Shown: positions 8,769 to 17,543 of the stretch, piece by piece
Layout: each line of letters opens with the position of its first letter
How positions within the stretch are numbered: position 1 is the stretch's first letter
From: an uncultured Ruminococcus sp.
GTDB taxonomy: Bacteria > Bacillota > Clostridia > Oscillospirales > Acutalibacteraceae
Reading direction: 5' to 3'
Assembly (NCBI GenBank): GCA_902779615.1
Contig: CACZCM010000008.1
Span: 1-39,135, forward strand
DNA length: 39,135 bases
The notes under the pieces: model-generated
What the model saw: the letters and a program-made list of their open reading frames with translations, nothing else
Database searches by the model: none
Told to the model about the DNA's origin: nothing
Position numbers and translations under genes: made by a program

Positions 8769-9848
8769 ATGAAAAGGATCGGTATTTTAACGAGCGGCGG
8801 CGACTGCCAGGGTCTGAACGCAAGCATCAGAGGCGTATCAAAAACGCTGTACCACCATTACGGCGACAACGTTCAGATAGTCGGCATAATCGACGGCTAC
8901 AGAGGGCTTATCAACGGCGAGGCAAAGGAGCTTTCGAGAGAAGATCTTTCGGGCCTTCTTACAAGAGGCGGCACGATCCTCGGAACATCTCGTCAGCCGT
9001 TCAAGCTTATGAGAGTTATCGATGAAGATACAATGGTAGACAAGGTCGCTGCCATGAAAGAAAACTACAAAAAGCTGAAGCTTGACTGTCTTGTTATATT
9101 GGGCGGAAACGGCACTCAAAAATCAGCCAATATGCTCTCTCAGGAAGGACTGAATGTAGTGTCGCTGCCGAAGACGATCGACAATGACCTTTGGGGCACC
9201 GACATGACGTTTGGATTCCAGTCTGCTGTTGATATTGCAACGCAGGTTATAGACTGTATCCATACGACCGCTACATCACACGGACGAGTTTTTATCGTTG
9301 AGGTTATGGGACACAAAGTAGGCTGGCTTACGCTCTACGCCGGCATTGCCGGCGGCGCGGACGTTATCCTTATTCCCGAGATCCCCTACGATATCAATTC
9401 CGTTATCCGTACAGTTCAGCGGCGCAATGAGATGGGCAAGAACTTCTCGATCCTTGCAGTTGCCGAGGGCGCAGTATCTAAGGACATTGCCGCACTTCCC
9501 AAAAAGAAAAAGAAGCAGGCAATGGCAGAGATGGTGTACCCCTCCATTTCATATCAGATCGCAGCCGAGATCGAAGAGGCTACCGGTCAGGAAACACGAG
9601 TTACCGTACCCGGACACTTCCAGAGAGGCGGCAGCCCCGATGCTTATGACCGCCTGATCTGCACACGCTTCGGAGTTGCTGCCGCAAATCTGATCATCAA
9701 TAAAGATTACGGTAAAATGGTTGCGCTCAAGGGAACCGAGATCGTAGCTGTCCCGCTGTCCGAAATAGCAGGAAAACTGAAGGAAGTACCGCCCGACTGC
9801 GAAATAGTTAAGCAAGCGAAGGATCTTGGTATTTCGTTCGGAGAATAA
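8769..9848 (+). CDS. pfkA: 6-phosphofructokinase with atypical active-site motifs
   Basis: A 359-residue phosphofructokinase of glycolysis that phosphorylates fructose 6-phosphate at C1. Motifs are GGDCQGLNA (10-18), GGNGT (112-116), PKTIDND (134-140, catalytic Asp138) and MGHKVGW in place of the usual MGR. In the PFK superfamily, Gly after the GGD/GGN position favours ATP, while Asp favours pyrophosphate. The Lys in PKTIDND is the residue typical of PPi-dependent and group III enzymes. This protein therefore has the Gly/Lys combination of group III PFKs, with Asn where most have Asp or Glu. ATP use is likely but not proven. AAGGGGGA precedes the ATG and a strong terminator follows. Confidence 0.92.
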   Translation: MKRIGILTSGGDCQGLNASIRGVSKTLYHHYGDNVQIVGIIDGYRGLINGEAKELSREDLSGLLTRGGTILGTSRQPFKLMRVIDEDTMVDKVAAMKENYKKLKLDCLVILGGNGTQKSANMLSQEGLNVVSLPKTIDNDLWGTDMTFGFQSAVDIATQVIDCIHTTATSHGRVFIVEVMGHKVGWLTLYAGIAGGADVILIPEIPYDINSVIRTVQRRNEMGKNFSILAVAEGAVSKDIAALPKKKKKQAMAEMVYPSISYQIAAEIEEATGQETRVTVPGHFQRGGSPDAYDRLICTRFGVAAANLIINKDYGKMVALKGTEIVAVPLSEIAGKLKEVPPDCEIVKQAKDLGISFGE

Positions 9849-9914
9849 CCGTTTGATACTGTTTTCGATCCGTAAAACATACTGCAAAAAAGCAAATCAA
9901 TATACAAAACAAAC

Positions 9915-9954
9915 ACGGTCTGTATTACGCTTGTTGTAATACAGACCGTATTTT
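9915..9954. terminator. Bidirectional intrinsic terminator
   Basis: A perfect 14-bp stem (9915-9928 with 9936-9949), a 7-base loop, then ATTTT. It sits between the convergent pfkA and the LRR gene at 9989, so it can serve both. Confidence 0.85.
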
Positions 9955-9988
9955 AAACCGGTAATGATCTGATGTCCGCAGCTTTAGA

Positions 9989-10846
9989 TCAGCGCTGACC
10001 GTATCCCCCGTTATTGTCCGGGATCTCAGGAGTCGGAGGCTGCGGCTTTTTGATGCTGTAATAAAGAATATCGAGAACCGCAACGCCAATAACTATACCG
10101 CCGAGAAGATACGGAATATTAACTCCGAAGCTTGGAGGAACTTCTGTTTCGCTTGCGTCCTCGCCCGCACACGTATTCTCTGCAGCCGTTGTTGTGTCAT
10201 CACTCGTTGTATCATTCGATACTGCGCTTGACGATTCTTCACTCGTTGTTTCCGCTGCCGCTGTTTCTTCACTAGATGCCTCTGCGCTTGAAGACTCCTC
10301 ACCGGATGAATCCGCACTTGATGTATCTGCGCTTGATTCTGTGCCGGCATCGTCTGCGGGCGCCCCGCTGTATGTCGGAGTAACAGCCGTCAAAAGCTCG
10401 TTCTCTGCTCCGATCGTAACAGCCTGCCATGCAGCTTCATCACCCGAGAAAGTTACAGTACTGAGCGAACTGCACTGCTGGAACGCTGCCTCGCCGATCT
10501 CGACAAGAGTCGAAGGAAGAGTCACACTCTCGATCCCCTTATCAACTGCAAATGCGTGACCTCCGATCTTGGTTACGCCCTCGGGGATCGTAATGCTTAC
10601 AATATCGGCATTACTCTTAAAGGACTCATCGCCGATAACGGTGATTTTATGACCCTCTATCTCCGACGGAATAACAACGTCCTCATCTTCACCGATATAT
10701 TTTACGATCGTTGCTTCACTTCCGTCTACATCAAGCGTATAATCGTCAGTTTCAACCGTTTCTGCGCCGGCTGCGAACGGCATCATAGACAAGGCCAAAA
10801 GCGCAGACGAAAAAAGCGCCGCTGCAGGCTTAATTTTTCTGTTCAT
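9989..10846 (-). CDS. Membrane-anchored BspA-type leucine-rich-repeat protein
   Basis: A 285-residue predicted surface protein. An N-terminal signal peptide (about 1-28, ending AAGAE) is followed by a short BspA/TpLRR domain (about 30-150) with repeats such as VTKIGGHAFAVDKGIESVTLP. A long Ser/Thr/Glu/Asp-rich linker (about 155-235) follows. A single hydrophobic helix IPYLLGGIVIGVAVL (about 242-262) precedes a basic, Pro-rich tail. This reads as a domain held outside the membrane on a flexible stalk. No LPXTG sorting motif is seen. The ATG at 10844-10846 is preceded by GAGGAGA, and a promoter lies at 10912-10940. The binding partner is unknown. Confidence 0.85.
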   Translation of the reverse strand: MNRKIKPAAALFSSALLALSMMPFAAGAETVETDDYTLDVDGSEATIVKYIGEDEDVVIPSEIEGHKITVIGDESFKSNADIVSITIPEGVTKIGGHAFAVDKGIESVTLPSTLVEIGEAAFQQCSSLSTVTFSGDEAAWQAVTIGAENELLTAVTPTYSGAPADDAGTESSADTSSADSSGEESSSAEASSEETAAAETTSEESSSAVSNDTTSDDTTTAAENTCAGEDASETEVPPSFGVNIPYLLGGIVIGVAVLDILYYSIKKPQPPTPEIPDNNGGYGQR

Positions 10847-10911
10847 AGTTATCTCTCCTCGAAAATATTTTTCGGAAGCACAGCCGCCTGCTGCGCTTCC
10901 CCTTTTGTCTA

Positions 10912-10940
10912 ATTCTACCACAATAAAAGTCTAAATTCAA
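10912..10940 (-). promoter_or_regulatory. Sigma-A promoter of the LRR gene
   Basis: -35 TTGAAT (10935-10940), 17-bp spacer, -10 TAGAAT (10912-10917), extended by TGG. Confidence 0.7.
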
Positions 10941-11383
10941 GGTGTTTTAATTATTAATTCAGTTTTTTTGAACGTTTTTTTGAACAATCAAAACTATCAT
11001 TATAAATGATGCAGCTAAATAATAGGACGTTTAAACCTCTCCGTCGTCAAAGCGGACATCTCTCCCCATCGACGGCATGTCTTTTGAAAAAAAGCTTTGT
11101 GAAAACTCCTGTTGATAAATTCCGATCATATTCAAAATCCGTAATTATATTATGCCGCAAGATGGGATCTATGATTCAAAGCTCTGCTTTAAACAAAGCC
11201 GTAAGGTTACATTCCGTTCAGTGGGAAATCGCGCTTTCCGCTGAACGGAGTATGTCCCCGGGTCAGTCCGCAAAAGAATAACGTCAATATGCGGGGATTT
11301 TGTAATTTCACAAATATAGTCCGCTGAAATTCCCCATTGCTGCTTGACCGCATGTTAATAAAGACGAAGGTCATAATCCGCAT
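10941..11383. other. Intergenic region with a degenerate repeat copy
   Basis: No gene is seen. The segment 11177-11262 is a diverged copy of the composite palindrome family. It shows AAGCTCTGCTTTAAAC, then GTTCAG...CTGAAC arms around GTGGGAAATCGCGCTTTCC, then TATGTCCCC. No strong terminator is visible for the GTPase-NYN gene that ends at 11384. Confidence 0.5.
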
Positions 11384-13424
11384 TTATAATGTGTTTATGA
11401 TGTTTCTGATCTCACTCTCTGCCTGTGCGACCTCTTCTCTGAAGCTTCTCGCCGATACTCTCAGCGCTCCGCTGCCAAGAATTATCAGCTGCTCCATTCC
11501 GTCTGACGTCACAACTCTGACACGATGGTTTTTTGCGAGCTTATAGGCGGCTTTTTCGATATACGTATCTGCCGTTTCGGCTTCCTTTGTATATATCACG
11601 CTGATACCGCCGATATTCTCAACTTCTCCTACTCCGCCCTTGACTTTATATGCGTCAAACACCAGTATCAAGCTGCACTTTTTATATCCCTGATAATTGC
11701 AAAGAATATTTACAAGAGTATTTCTTGCGGCGTCAATATTTGATCTTGCAATACGGTTCAGATCGTCCCATGCAAAAATGACATTATATCCGTCAACAAG
11801 AACATACTCCTCGCCGTCGTAGTTCTTTATACCCTTTCGTTTATAATTTGAAGGCGTTTTGTCATAGCTGATACGGCTGCTTTGTGACTGCTCGCTCCTG
11901 CTCGTTATCTTACCGTAGGTACGCTCAAAAATTGACATCAATTCCTTATCCAGCGCAAAAACATCGCTCTGCGTCCTGCACTTTGAAAACAGCTCGTCAG
12001 CATCCGAAGCATATTCATTATCACTGCCGGGGCTTTCGAGAACACTTGGAAGGTGCATATGCTGCCATACCTCATTCCATTTCACGATATGACCTGCGCC
12101 GTGTGAACAAAAGACCGAATCGCATGGCTCATTCATATCCGCTTCGGGATCATAGGCAAATTTGCCGATGATTTCTTCTGAATTATGGCACGGCTCATAA
12201 CCCCTGAAGGTGCACGAAAGCCTTCCCTTTCCGTGAGTATACGCAGTTACCTCGGCGCTGTAATCACCGACCGAAGCCGCCGGTATAGTTCCATGTATCT
12301 CAACAAATTCGCCGATACTCTCGGGAGGATCAAAACTTCCGCAAAGACGTTGAATATCCGTCATTGCCCTGCCTACATTCTCGGAAGGGACCTCAAGAGT
12401 AAAATCGTAATACGGCTCCAAAAGTACGCTTTCTGCGCTCATCAGCCCCTGCCGAACAGCTCTGTATGTTGCTTGTCGAAAATCGCCGCCCTCTGTATGC
12501 TTCGGGTGAGCTTTGCCCGCCGCAAGAATTATCTCGATGTCGGTAATCGGCGAGCCTGTAAGAACACCGATATGTGTATGTTCATAGAGATGAGTCAATA
12601 TCAGCCGCTGCCAATTTCTGTCAAGCTTGTCTTCCCTGCATTGACTTGAAATGACAACACCGCTGCCCGGCGGAGCAGGCTTCATCAGCAGATGCACCTC
12701 AGCATAATGGCGCAGCGGCTCAAAATGCCCCACTCCTTCAACTGTATCTGTGATCGTTTCTTTATAAATAATACTGCCCGAGGTAAATTCAACATTGATC
12801 CCAAATCGCTCTTTTATCACGCTTTTCAGCACCTCAAGCTGAATACTTCCCATCAGGCGAACCGAAATGCTTCGCGTCACTTCATTCCACGAAACCTGAA
12901 GCTGCGGATCTTCATCTTCCAGGATCTTCAGATACCCAAGAAGCGAATGTATTTTTGAAGCATCATCAGGTACGACCGAATAGCTCATCACGGGGGAGAG
13001 CACGGGCGAGTCGAACTCTCCCTCAACGCCCAGACCGTCACCGGGTCTTGTAAACGAAAGTCCCGTCACTGCGCATATCGTTCCCTGCGAGACACTCTGC
13101 GCACGGGTGAACTTTTCGCCGGAATAGATCCTGATGTTGTCTATCTTTTCTCCGTTTTTATTTTTATCGCTTTTCGGGATATCCTTAACGCTGAGAGATC
13201 CGCTAGTGATCTTCATATAGGTCAGGCGGCTGCCCTTTCCGTCATCGGCGATCTTAAAAACACGTGCGCCAAAGCCGCCCTCTTTCGGAATAAAAACAGT
13301 GTATCTGTACATCAGCTCAAGAAGCCTGTCAACACCGTCAAGCTTTAAAGCCGAACCAAACAAACACGGAAAGATCTCACACCGCTTTATAGCTGCTGCT
13401 GCATCATCAACACATAGAGCCCCC
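11384..13424 (-). CDS. GTPase-NYN fusion, C-terminal part: EF-G-like domains II-V plus YacP/Rae1-like nuclease
   Basis: This frame continues the GTPase of 13407-13991 after a one-base slip at 13420-13424; joined, the protein has 868 residues. After the frameshift come an EF-Tu domain-II-like barrel and EF-G domain III/IV/V-like regions. The domain IV loop reads HTEGGDFRQA, not the YSPVSTPADF of authentic Tet(M)/Tet(O). The last 139 residues (nucleotides 11387-11803) match the NYN domain of YacP/Rae1: VDGYNVI, LVFDAYKVKGG, EAETADTYIEK and VTSDGMEQ, with all the acidic positions kept. Rae1 of Bacillus subtilis cleaves mRNA in the ribosomal A site. The fusion therefore suggests ribosome-targeted GTPase action coupled to mRNA cleavage; this is inference. 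No separate start is proposed for this half. Confidence 0.85.
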
Positions 13425-13991
13425 TGTGTCGGTAAATTTATCGAGAAGCGTTTCGCTGCACATAGCCAATTCATCGGCAAATTCATCGGCAAATCTATTG
13501 CCGGATCCACCGCCATACACTGACGAAAAATCGATGATATTCTCACTCAGCTTATCATTCAAGCGCATCAGTACATCGGCTCTGTCAACTCCGTATAAGT
13601 CTGTTTTGTTCACAAAAACTATACACGGTACGCTGTACTTTTTCAGCAGCCTCCAAAGGGTTATTGTATGGCTCTGAATCGGTTCAGTTCCGCTGACAAC
13701 CAATATCGCATAATCCAAAACACTGAGCGTTCGCTCCGCTTCTGCGGAAAAATCAACGTGCCCGGGAGTATCGAGAAGTGTAAAAAGCTTATCTTTATAT
13801 GTTATGACCGCCTGCTTGGAGAAGATCGTTATTCCCCTCTCCCGCTCCAATGAAAATGTATCGAGATATGAACTTCCGTGATCGACACGCCCAATTTTAG
13901 CGATAGTTCCGGCAGTATAAAGCAGCCCTTCCGACAAAGTGGTTTTTCCCGAGTCAACGTGGGCCAAAATGCCGACTACGATCTTATCCAT
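13407..13991 (-). CDS. GTPase-NYN fusion, N-terminal part: Tet(M)-like G domain, ends at a frameshift
   Basis: A 194-residue frame carrying a complete translational-GTPase G domain: P-loop AHVDSGKTT (10-18), switch RGIT (52-55), DTPGH (74-78) and NKTD (128-131). Residues 191-194 (GSMC) are out of frame. The minus-strand run of five G at 13420-13424 should be four. With four, Thr-Gly is followed by ALCVDDAAAAI and the frame runs on to 11384. The ATG (13989-13991) has GAGGTGG upstream and overlaps the end of the HAD gene by 8 bp, implying translational coupling. The overlap and intact domains suggest either a sequencing or assembly slip or a recent mutation. A tetracycline-resistance role is not supported. 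Confidence 0.85.
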   Translation of the reverse strand: MDKIVVGILAHVDSGKTTLSEGLLYTAGTIAKIGRVDHGSSYLDTFSLERERGITIFSKQAVITYKDKLFTLLDTPGHVDFSAEAERTLSVLDYAILVVSGTEPIQSHTITLWRLLKKYSVPCIVFVNKTDLYGVDRADVLMRLNDKLSENIIDFSSVYGGGSGNRFADEFADELAMCSETLLDKFTDTGGSMC

Positions 13992-14676
13992 GATCCACCT
14001 CTGAACTCAAAGCACTAAACATTCTCGCTGCGCGAATAATATTCTCACACGCCGCCCCGCTTTTTAGGTCAACCTCTGCGTCGCTTCCGCTAAGCTCCAA
14101 CTCGCTTCCAAATCCATATAAACACGCAGCGAACGGAAGCCCGTTTTTCTTTGCGGCTTCCAAGTCGCTTGAGCGGTCGCCGACCAAAGCGTACTCTCTG
14201 TCTGGGTATTTGCCCATGATGATCGGAACGATCTTGTATTTTGGAGTAAATCCATACTCCTCAGCCGTAAAATAATCGTCAAAAAAGCGATCCAGTCCAA
14301 ATCTTTCTCGGTGCGCGTCAATATACGAGCTATAACTGTTTGACAAAATTATCAATCGGCAGCCGTTAGCCTTCAACTGCTCAAGCAGCTCTGTCGCGCC
14401 GTCATACAGCTGCGCGTCGTGATAGATGTTCCGCTCCATCAACTCACCGGCCATTCGTGAGGCTCGTTCCTTAACTTCATCGGGCAGATCGGGCATGAAG
14501 TCGTCCCACATCTGCATTGGAGTCATTCCCAAGTAACGGCTGATCTGCCGCTCCGACAATTCCTTTTTTTCGGCAAAGCCGTCTTCAGCAAGCTTATCGC
14601 AGACGCCGCGTATAGCCGAATAATACAAACGAGCCGTATTGTGGAGCGTTCCGTCATAATCAAAAATTATAGTCAT
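13984..14676 (-). CDS. HAD-family phosphatase in the riboflavin cluster
   Basis: A 230-residue cytosolic hydrolase of the haloacid dehalogenase superfamily. Motif I is DYDGT (Asp6 nucleophile, Asp8), motif II ILSNS (Ser112), motif III lies at TPKYK (about 144-148), and motif IV GDRSSD carries Asp167 and Asp171. A helical C1-type cap lies at about 15-85, as in phosphoglycolate phosphatase-like members. It starts 1 bp after the ribH stop codon and overlaps the following GTPase by 8 bp. Riboflavin synthesis needs a phosphatase for 5-amino-6-(5-phosphoribitylamino)uracil, often a HAD enzyme encoded elsewhere, so this is a positional candidate. Phosphoglycolate or general phosphatase activity is the alternative. 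Confidence 0.85.
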   Translation of the reverse strand: MTIIFDYDGTLHNTARLYYSAIRGVCDKLAEDGFAEKKELSERQISRYLGMTPMQMWDDFMPDLPDEVKERASRMAGELMERNIYHDAQLYDGATELLEQLKANGCRLIILSNSYSSYIDAHRERFGLDRFFDDYFTAEEYGFTPKYKIVPIIMGKYPDREYALVGDRSSDLEAAKKNGLPFAACLYGFGSELELSGSDAEVDLKSGAACENIIRAARMFSALSSEVDHG

Positions 14677-14677
14677 A

Positions 14678-15151
14678 TTACAGCTGCTTCATAAGATTGA
14701 CCATTTCGATCGCCGATAATGCGCAGTCATAGCCCTTGTTGCCAGCCTTGCTGCCCGCACGCTCGATAGCCTGCTCGATGTTTTCGGTTGTTATAACACC
14801 GAAAAGTACGGGTATACCGCTCTGAAGACCCACCTGGGCGATACCTTTTGTTGTTTCGTTGATAACAAGCTCATAATGTGATGTGGAACCTCTGATAACT
14901 GCACCCACACAGATCACGGCGTCATACTTGCCGCTTTCCGCCATTTTCTTTGCAGTGATCGGTATCTCAAATGCACCCGGAACCCAAGCGGCAGTGATGT
15001 TTTTTTCTTCCACTCCATGGCGCACAAGTCCGTCGATCGCTCCGTCCAGCAGCTTCTCTACAATAAAGCTATTGAACCTCGACGCGATGACACCGACCCT
15101 CATTCCCTCGGGCGCTACTACTTTTCCTTCAGCCGTGATTATATTGTACAT
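14678..15151 (-). CDS. ribH: 6,7-dimethyl-8-ribityllumazine synthase
   Basis: A 157-residue lumazine synthase that condenses 5-amino-6-ribitylaminouracil with 3,4-dihydroxy-2-butanone 4-phosphate. Family signatures are SRFN (24-27), the WVPGAFEIP motif (56-64) and the catalytic His92 in GSTSHYE. Length is standard for the shell-forming enzyme. The ATG at 15149-15151 is preceded by AGGAGGAATCATT. A repeat copy sits immediately upstream (15168-15212), inside the presumed rib transcript. Confidence 0.97.
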   Translation of the reverse strand: MYNIITAEGKVVAPEGMRVGVIASRFNSFIVEKLLDGAIDGLVRHGVEEKNITAAWVPGAFEIPITAKKMAESGKYDAVICVGAVIRGSTSHYELVINETTKGIAQVGLQSGIPVLFGVITTENIEQAIERAGSKAGNKGYDCALSAIEMVNLMKQL

Positions 15152-15167
15152 AATGATTCCTCCTGTA

Positions 15168-15212
15168 TTAAAAGCTCTGCTTTCAACAAGCAGAAACAAG
15201 CCATAAGCCTGT
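15168..15212. repeat. Composite palindrome repeat, partial copy
   Basis: AAAAGCTCTGCTTTCAACAAG followed by AGAAACAAGCC. It is the AGCTCTGC end of the family described at 16762-16897 and lies just before the ribH ribosome binding site. Confidence 0.6.
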
Positions 15213-15351
15213 GCAGTTACATTGACATCGGTAAATTTGCCGTTTTATTTATCTATAAATTGATCGTTCAAAAGCCTGCTAATGATAAAAAACTTTTGTT
15301 CCTCGCCTGCAAAGGGATCGAAAAAACCTTAATATAACACAACAAGTTAGA

Positions 15352-16572
15352 TCAATCGTTATCAAGCTTAACAGAATTAAAGATATGACCCATTCTGTCT
15401 TTTTTTGTTTTCAGGTATTTATAGTCGTATTTACCCGGCTCGATCTCTATCGGCACACGCTCTTTTATTGAAAAACCGAAGCCCTCCAAGCCGTAAACCT
15501 TTCCAGGGTTATTTGTCAGCAGCCTCAGCGATTTTACTCCGAGATTTTTAAGTATCTGAGCACCGCTCCAATACTCTCGAAGGTCTGCAGCAAAACCAAG
15601 CTCCAGATTTGCGTCAACCGTATCTCTTCCGTTTTCCTGAAGTTCGTAGGCACGAAGCTTATTTATCAGTCCGATCCCTCTGCCCTCCTGACGCATATAA
15701 AGGATAATGCCCCTGCCTTCTTTTTGGATCATCTGCATTGCGGTGTGCAGCTGATCTCCGCAGTCACACCTCGCCGACCCGAATACATCACCTGTCAAGC
15801 ATTCCGAATGCACTCTGCACAAAATATCCTCACCGCTGCCTATGTCGCCGCATACCAACGCAACATGATGCTCTCCCGTAATGTCATTTACAAAGCCGTA
15901 TATCTGAAAATCTCCATATGCTGTCGGAAGCTTGGCGCTCGCCTTTTGCTGCATATGATTTTCGGTTCTGCGAATATGATCCTGAAGCTCTTTTATCGTA
16001 ATAAAACAGAGGTCGTGCTCGACAGCCATCTGCTGAAGCTCGGGCGCGCGCATCATCGTTCCGTCATCACGCATGACCTCGCAGCATAATCCGCATTCCG
16101 CAAGTCCCGCAAGCCGACAAAGATCCACCGTTGCCTCGGTGTGACCGCTGCGAACCAACACACCGCCGTTTCGGGCAGTAAGCGGGAAAACGTGACCCGG
16201 GCGGCGAAGATCCTCGGGCTTCGTGTTTTCGTCGGCGCACGCACGGCATGTAAATCCTCGTTCCTCTGCAGATATACCGGTCGTCGTATCAACGTGATCT
16301 ATCGACACCGTAAAAGCTGTTGAGTGATTGTCGGTATTCTCCTGAACCATCTGAGGCAGTCTGAGCCGCGAGGCTATCTTCTCCGACATCGGTGTGCAAA
16401 TAAGTCCTCTTCCGTATTTTGCCATGAAATTCACGTTTTCTGTTGTTGCAAATTCTGCGGCGCATATCAGATCGCCTTCATTCTCTCTGTCGGGATCATC
16501 GGTGCAGAGGATCAGCTTTCCCTGACGCAGCGCCTCCAGTGCCTCCGGTATAGTACTGTATTTAAAACTCAT
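15352..16572 (-). CDS. ribBA: Bifunctional 3,4-dihydroxy-2-butanone 4-phosphate synthase / GTP cyclohydrolase II
   Basis: A 406-residue fusion supplying both precursors of riboflavin. Residues 1-205 are the DHBP synthase with RENEGD (29-34) and RSGHTEA (141-147). Residues about 206-400 are GTP cyclohydrolase II with zinc ligands C258, C269 and C271 ([17 protein letters not shown]) and RQEGRGIGL (294-302). Length is normal for RibBA. The ATG is preceded by AAAGGA. It lies 320 bp after ribE and 200 bp before ribH; both spacers contain repeat copies. Confidence 0.97.
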   Translation of the reverse strand: MSFKYSTIPEALEALRQGKLILCTDDPDRENEGDLICAAEFATTENVNFMAKYGRGLICTPMSEKIASRLRLPQMVQENTDNHSTAFTVSIDHVDTTTGISAEERGFTCRACADENTKPEDLRRPGHVFPLTARNGGVLVRSGHTEATVDLCRLAGLAECGLCCEVMRDDGTMMRAPELQQMAVEHDLCFITIKELQDHIRRTENHMQQKASAKLPTAYGDFQIYGFVNDITGEHHVALVCGDIGSGEDILCRVHSECLTGDVFGSARCDCGDQLHTAMQMIQKEGRGIILYMRQEGRGIGLINKLRAYELQENGRDTVDANLELGFAADLREYWSGAQILKNLGVKSLRLLTNNPGKVYGLEGFGFSIKERVPIEIEPGKYDYKYLKTKKDRMGHIFNSVKLDND

Positions 16573-16671
16573 GTTGTATTGTCCTTTCGTATATTATCTC
16601 TCTCAAACTTTCCACATCAATAAATCCTGATTAGTAGATCAATATATCATTTGAAGTGATGAAATGCTAAT

Positions 16672-16745
16672 TTAAAAGCTCTGCTTTTAACAAGCAGACA
16701 CAAGCCTGCGGCTTTTATTCCGTATAGCAGGGGTAAACTCTCCAC
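16672..16745. repeat. Composite palindrome repeat, partial copy
   Basis: TTAAAAGCTCTGCTTTTAAC, AGCAGACACAAGCCTGCGGC and a degenerate TAGCAGGGGTAAACTC. It shares the AGCTCTGC end with the full copy that starts 17 bp to its right, so two copies stand in tandem between ribE and ribBA. Confidence 0.65.
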
Positions 16746-16761
16746 GGAACATGATCTTAGG

Positions 16762-16897
16762 TTAAAAGCTCTGCTTTAAACAAGCAGAAACAAAGCCAAA
16801 GGCTTTGTGCGTTCAGTAGGGGATTTATACCCCTACTGAACGTGGGGATGGAACCCACCGACTATAGAGGCGGGGGACATTCCCCTCTGTGGTTATA
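16762..16897. repeat. Composite palindrome repeat, full copy
   Basis: A 136-bp unit made of nested palindromes. Read on the plus strand it has AGCTCTGCTTTAAACAAGCAG, ACAAAGCC-AAA-GGCTTTGT, GTTCAGTAGGGG/CCCCTACTGAAC around 16810-16842, and finally GGGGGACATTCCCCTCTGTGGTTATA. The TTATA end supplies the ribE stop codon at 16893-16895. About ten related copies occur in the window, always between genes. The only other near-complete one is 24873-25052, in the opposite orientation. Confidence 0.8.
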
Positions 16898-17543
16898 TAA
16901 AGCCATGCTCTGCAAGAAAGCCAACTGTGATCTCAGTCTTACTCTCTCTCTTGCGGTCAATACTCATCAGCCGCTGAACATATTTGCCGATAACGTCGTT
17001 TTCGAGGTTGACGCAGCTGCCGACTCTTTTGTGCAGAAGCGTAGTTTCCGCCGCAGTATGCGGAATTATCGAAACACCGAACGACTCATTGTCTAAATCA
17101 GTCACTGTCAGACTTATTCCGTCAATGCAAACAGAGCCTTTTTCAATTATTAGATCCAAGATCTCCTTCGCAGCTCTGATCCGAAAACGTACTGCGATCT
17201 CGTCCTTCGTCACAGCCGATATCGTTCCGGTACCGTCTATATGCCCCGACACAATGTGACCGCCGAATCTGCCGTTTGCAGGCATCGCCCGTTCAAGGTT
17301 CACCGTATCGCCAACGCCAAGCGATCCAAGCGCGGTTCGGCGCAGCGTTTCGGGCATCACGTCCGCAGTAAACCCCCACGGCGCAAGCGCAGTGACCGTC
17401 AAGCATACTCCGTTCACTGCGATCGAATCGCCGACCTTTGTATCAGCGATCACCTTGGCTGCATTTACTGCAATCTCACCCGAACGTCCGCCTGCCATTA
17501 CGCTGCGGATCGTTCCGACCTCTTCAATTATCCCGGTGAACAT
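16893..17543 (-). CDS. ribE: Riboflavin synthase alpha chain
   Basis: A 216-residue enzyme that dismutates two lumazine molecules to riboflavin. It begins with the invariant MFTGIIEEVG and contains two tandem lumazine-binding repeats (about 1-95 and 96-195), with the typical SGHIDGTG at the start of the second. The ATG at 17541-17543 has AGGAG upstream and overlaps the ribD end by 20 bp; a longer in-frame start at 17582 is rejected. The last codons and the stop abut the end of an intergenic repeat. Confidence 0.97.
   Translation of the reverse strand: MFTGIIEEVGTIRSVMAGGRSGEIAVNAAKVIADTKVGDSIAVNGVCLTVTALAPWGFTADVMPETLRRTALGSLGVGDTVNLERAMPANGRFGGHIVSGHIDGTGTISAVTKDEIAVRFRIRAAKEILDLIIEKGSVCIDGISLTVTDLDNESFGVSIIPHTAAETTLLHKRVGSCVNLENDVIGKYVQRLMSIDRKRESKTEITVGFLAEHGFI

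Noticed and set aside
13460..13495. Short direct repeat (TTCATCGGCAAA twice) encoding FADEFADEL in the GTPase
   Set aside because: It is too short to infer more than local slippage and does not break the frame.
11384..13991. Tetracycline resistance gene tet(M)/tet(O)
   Set aside because: The domain IV loop signature of true resistance proteins is missing and a nuclease domain is fused. Only superfamily membership is supported.
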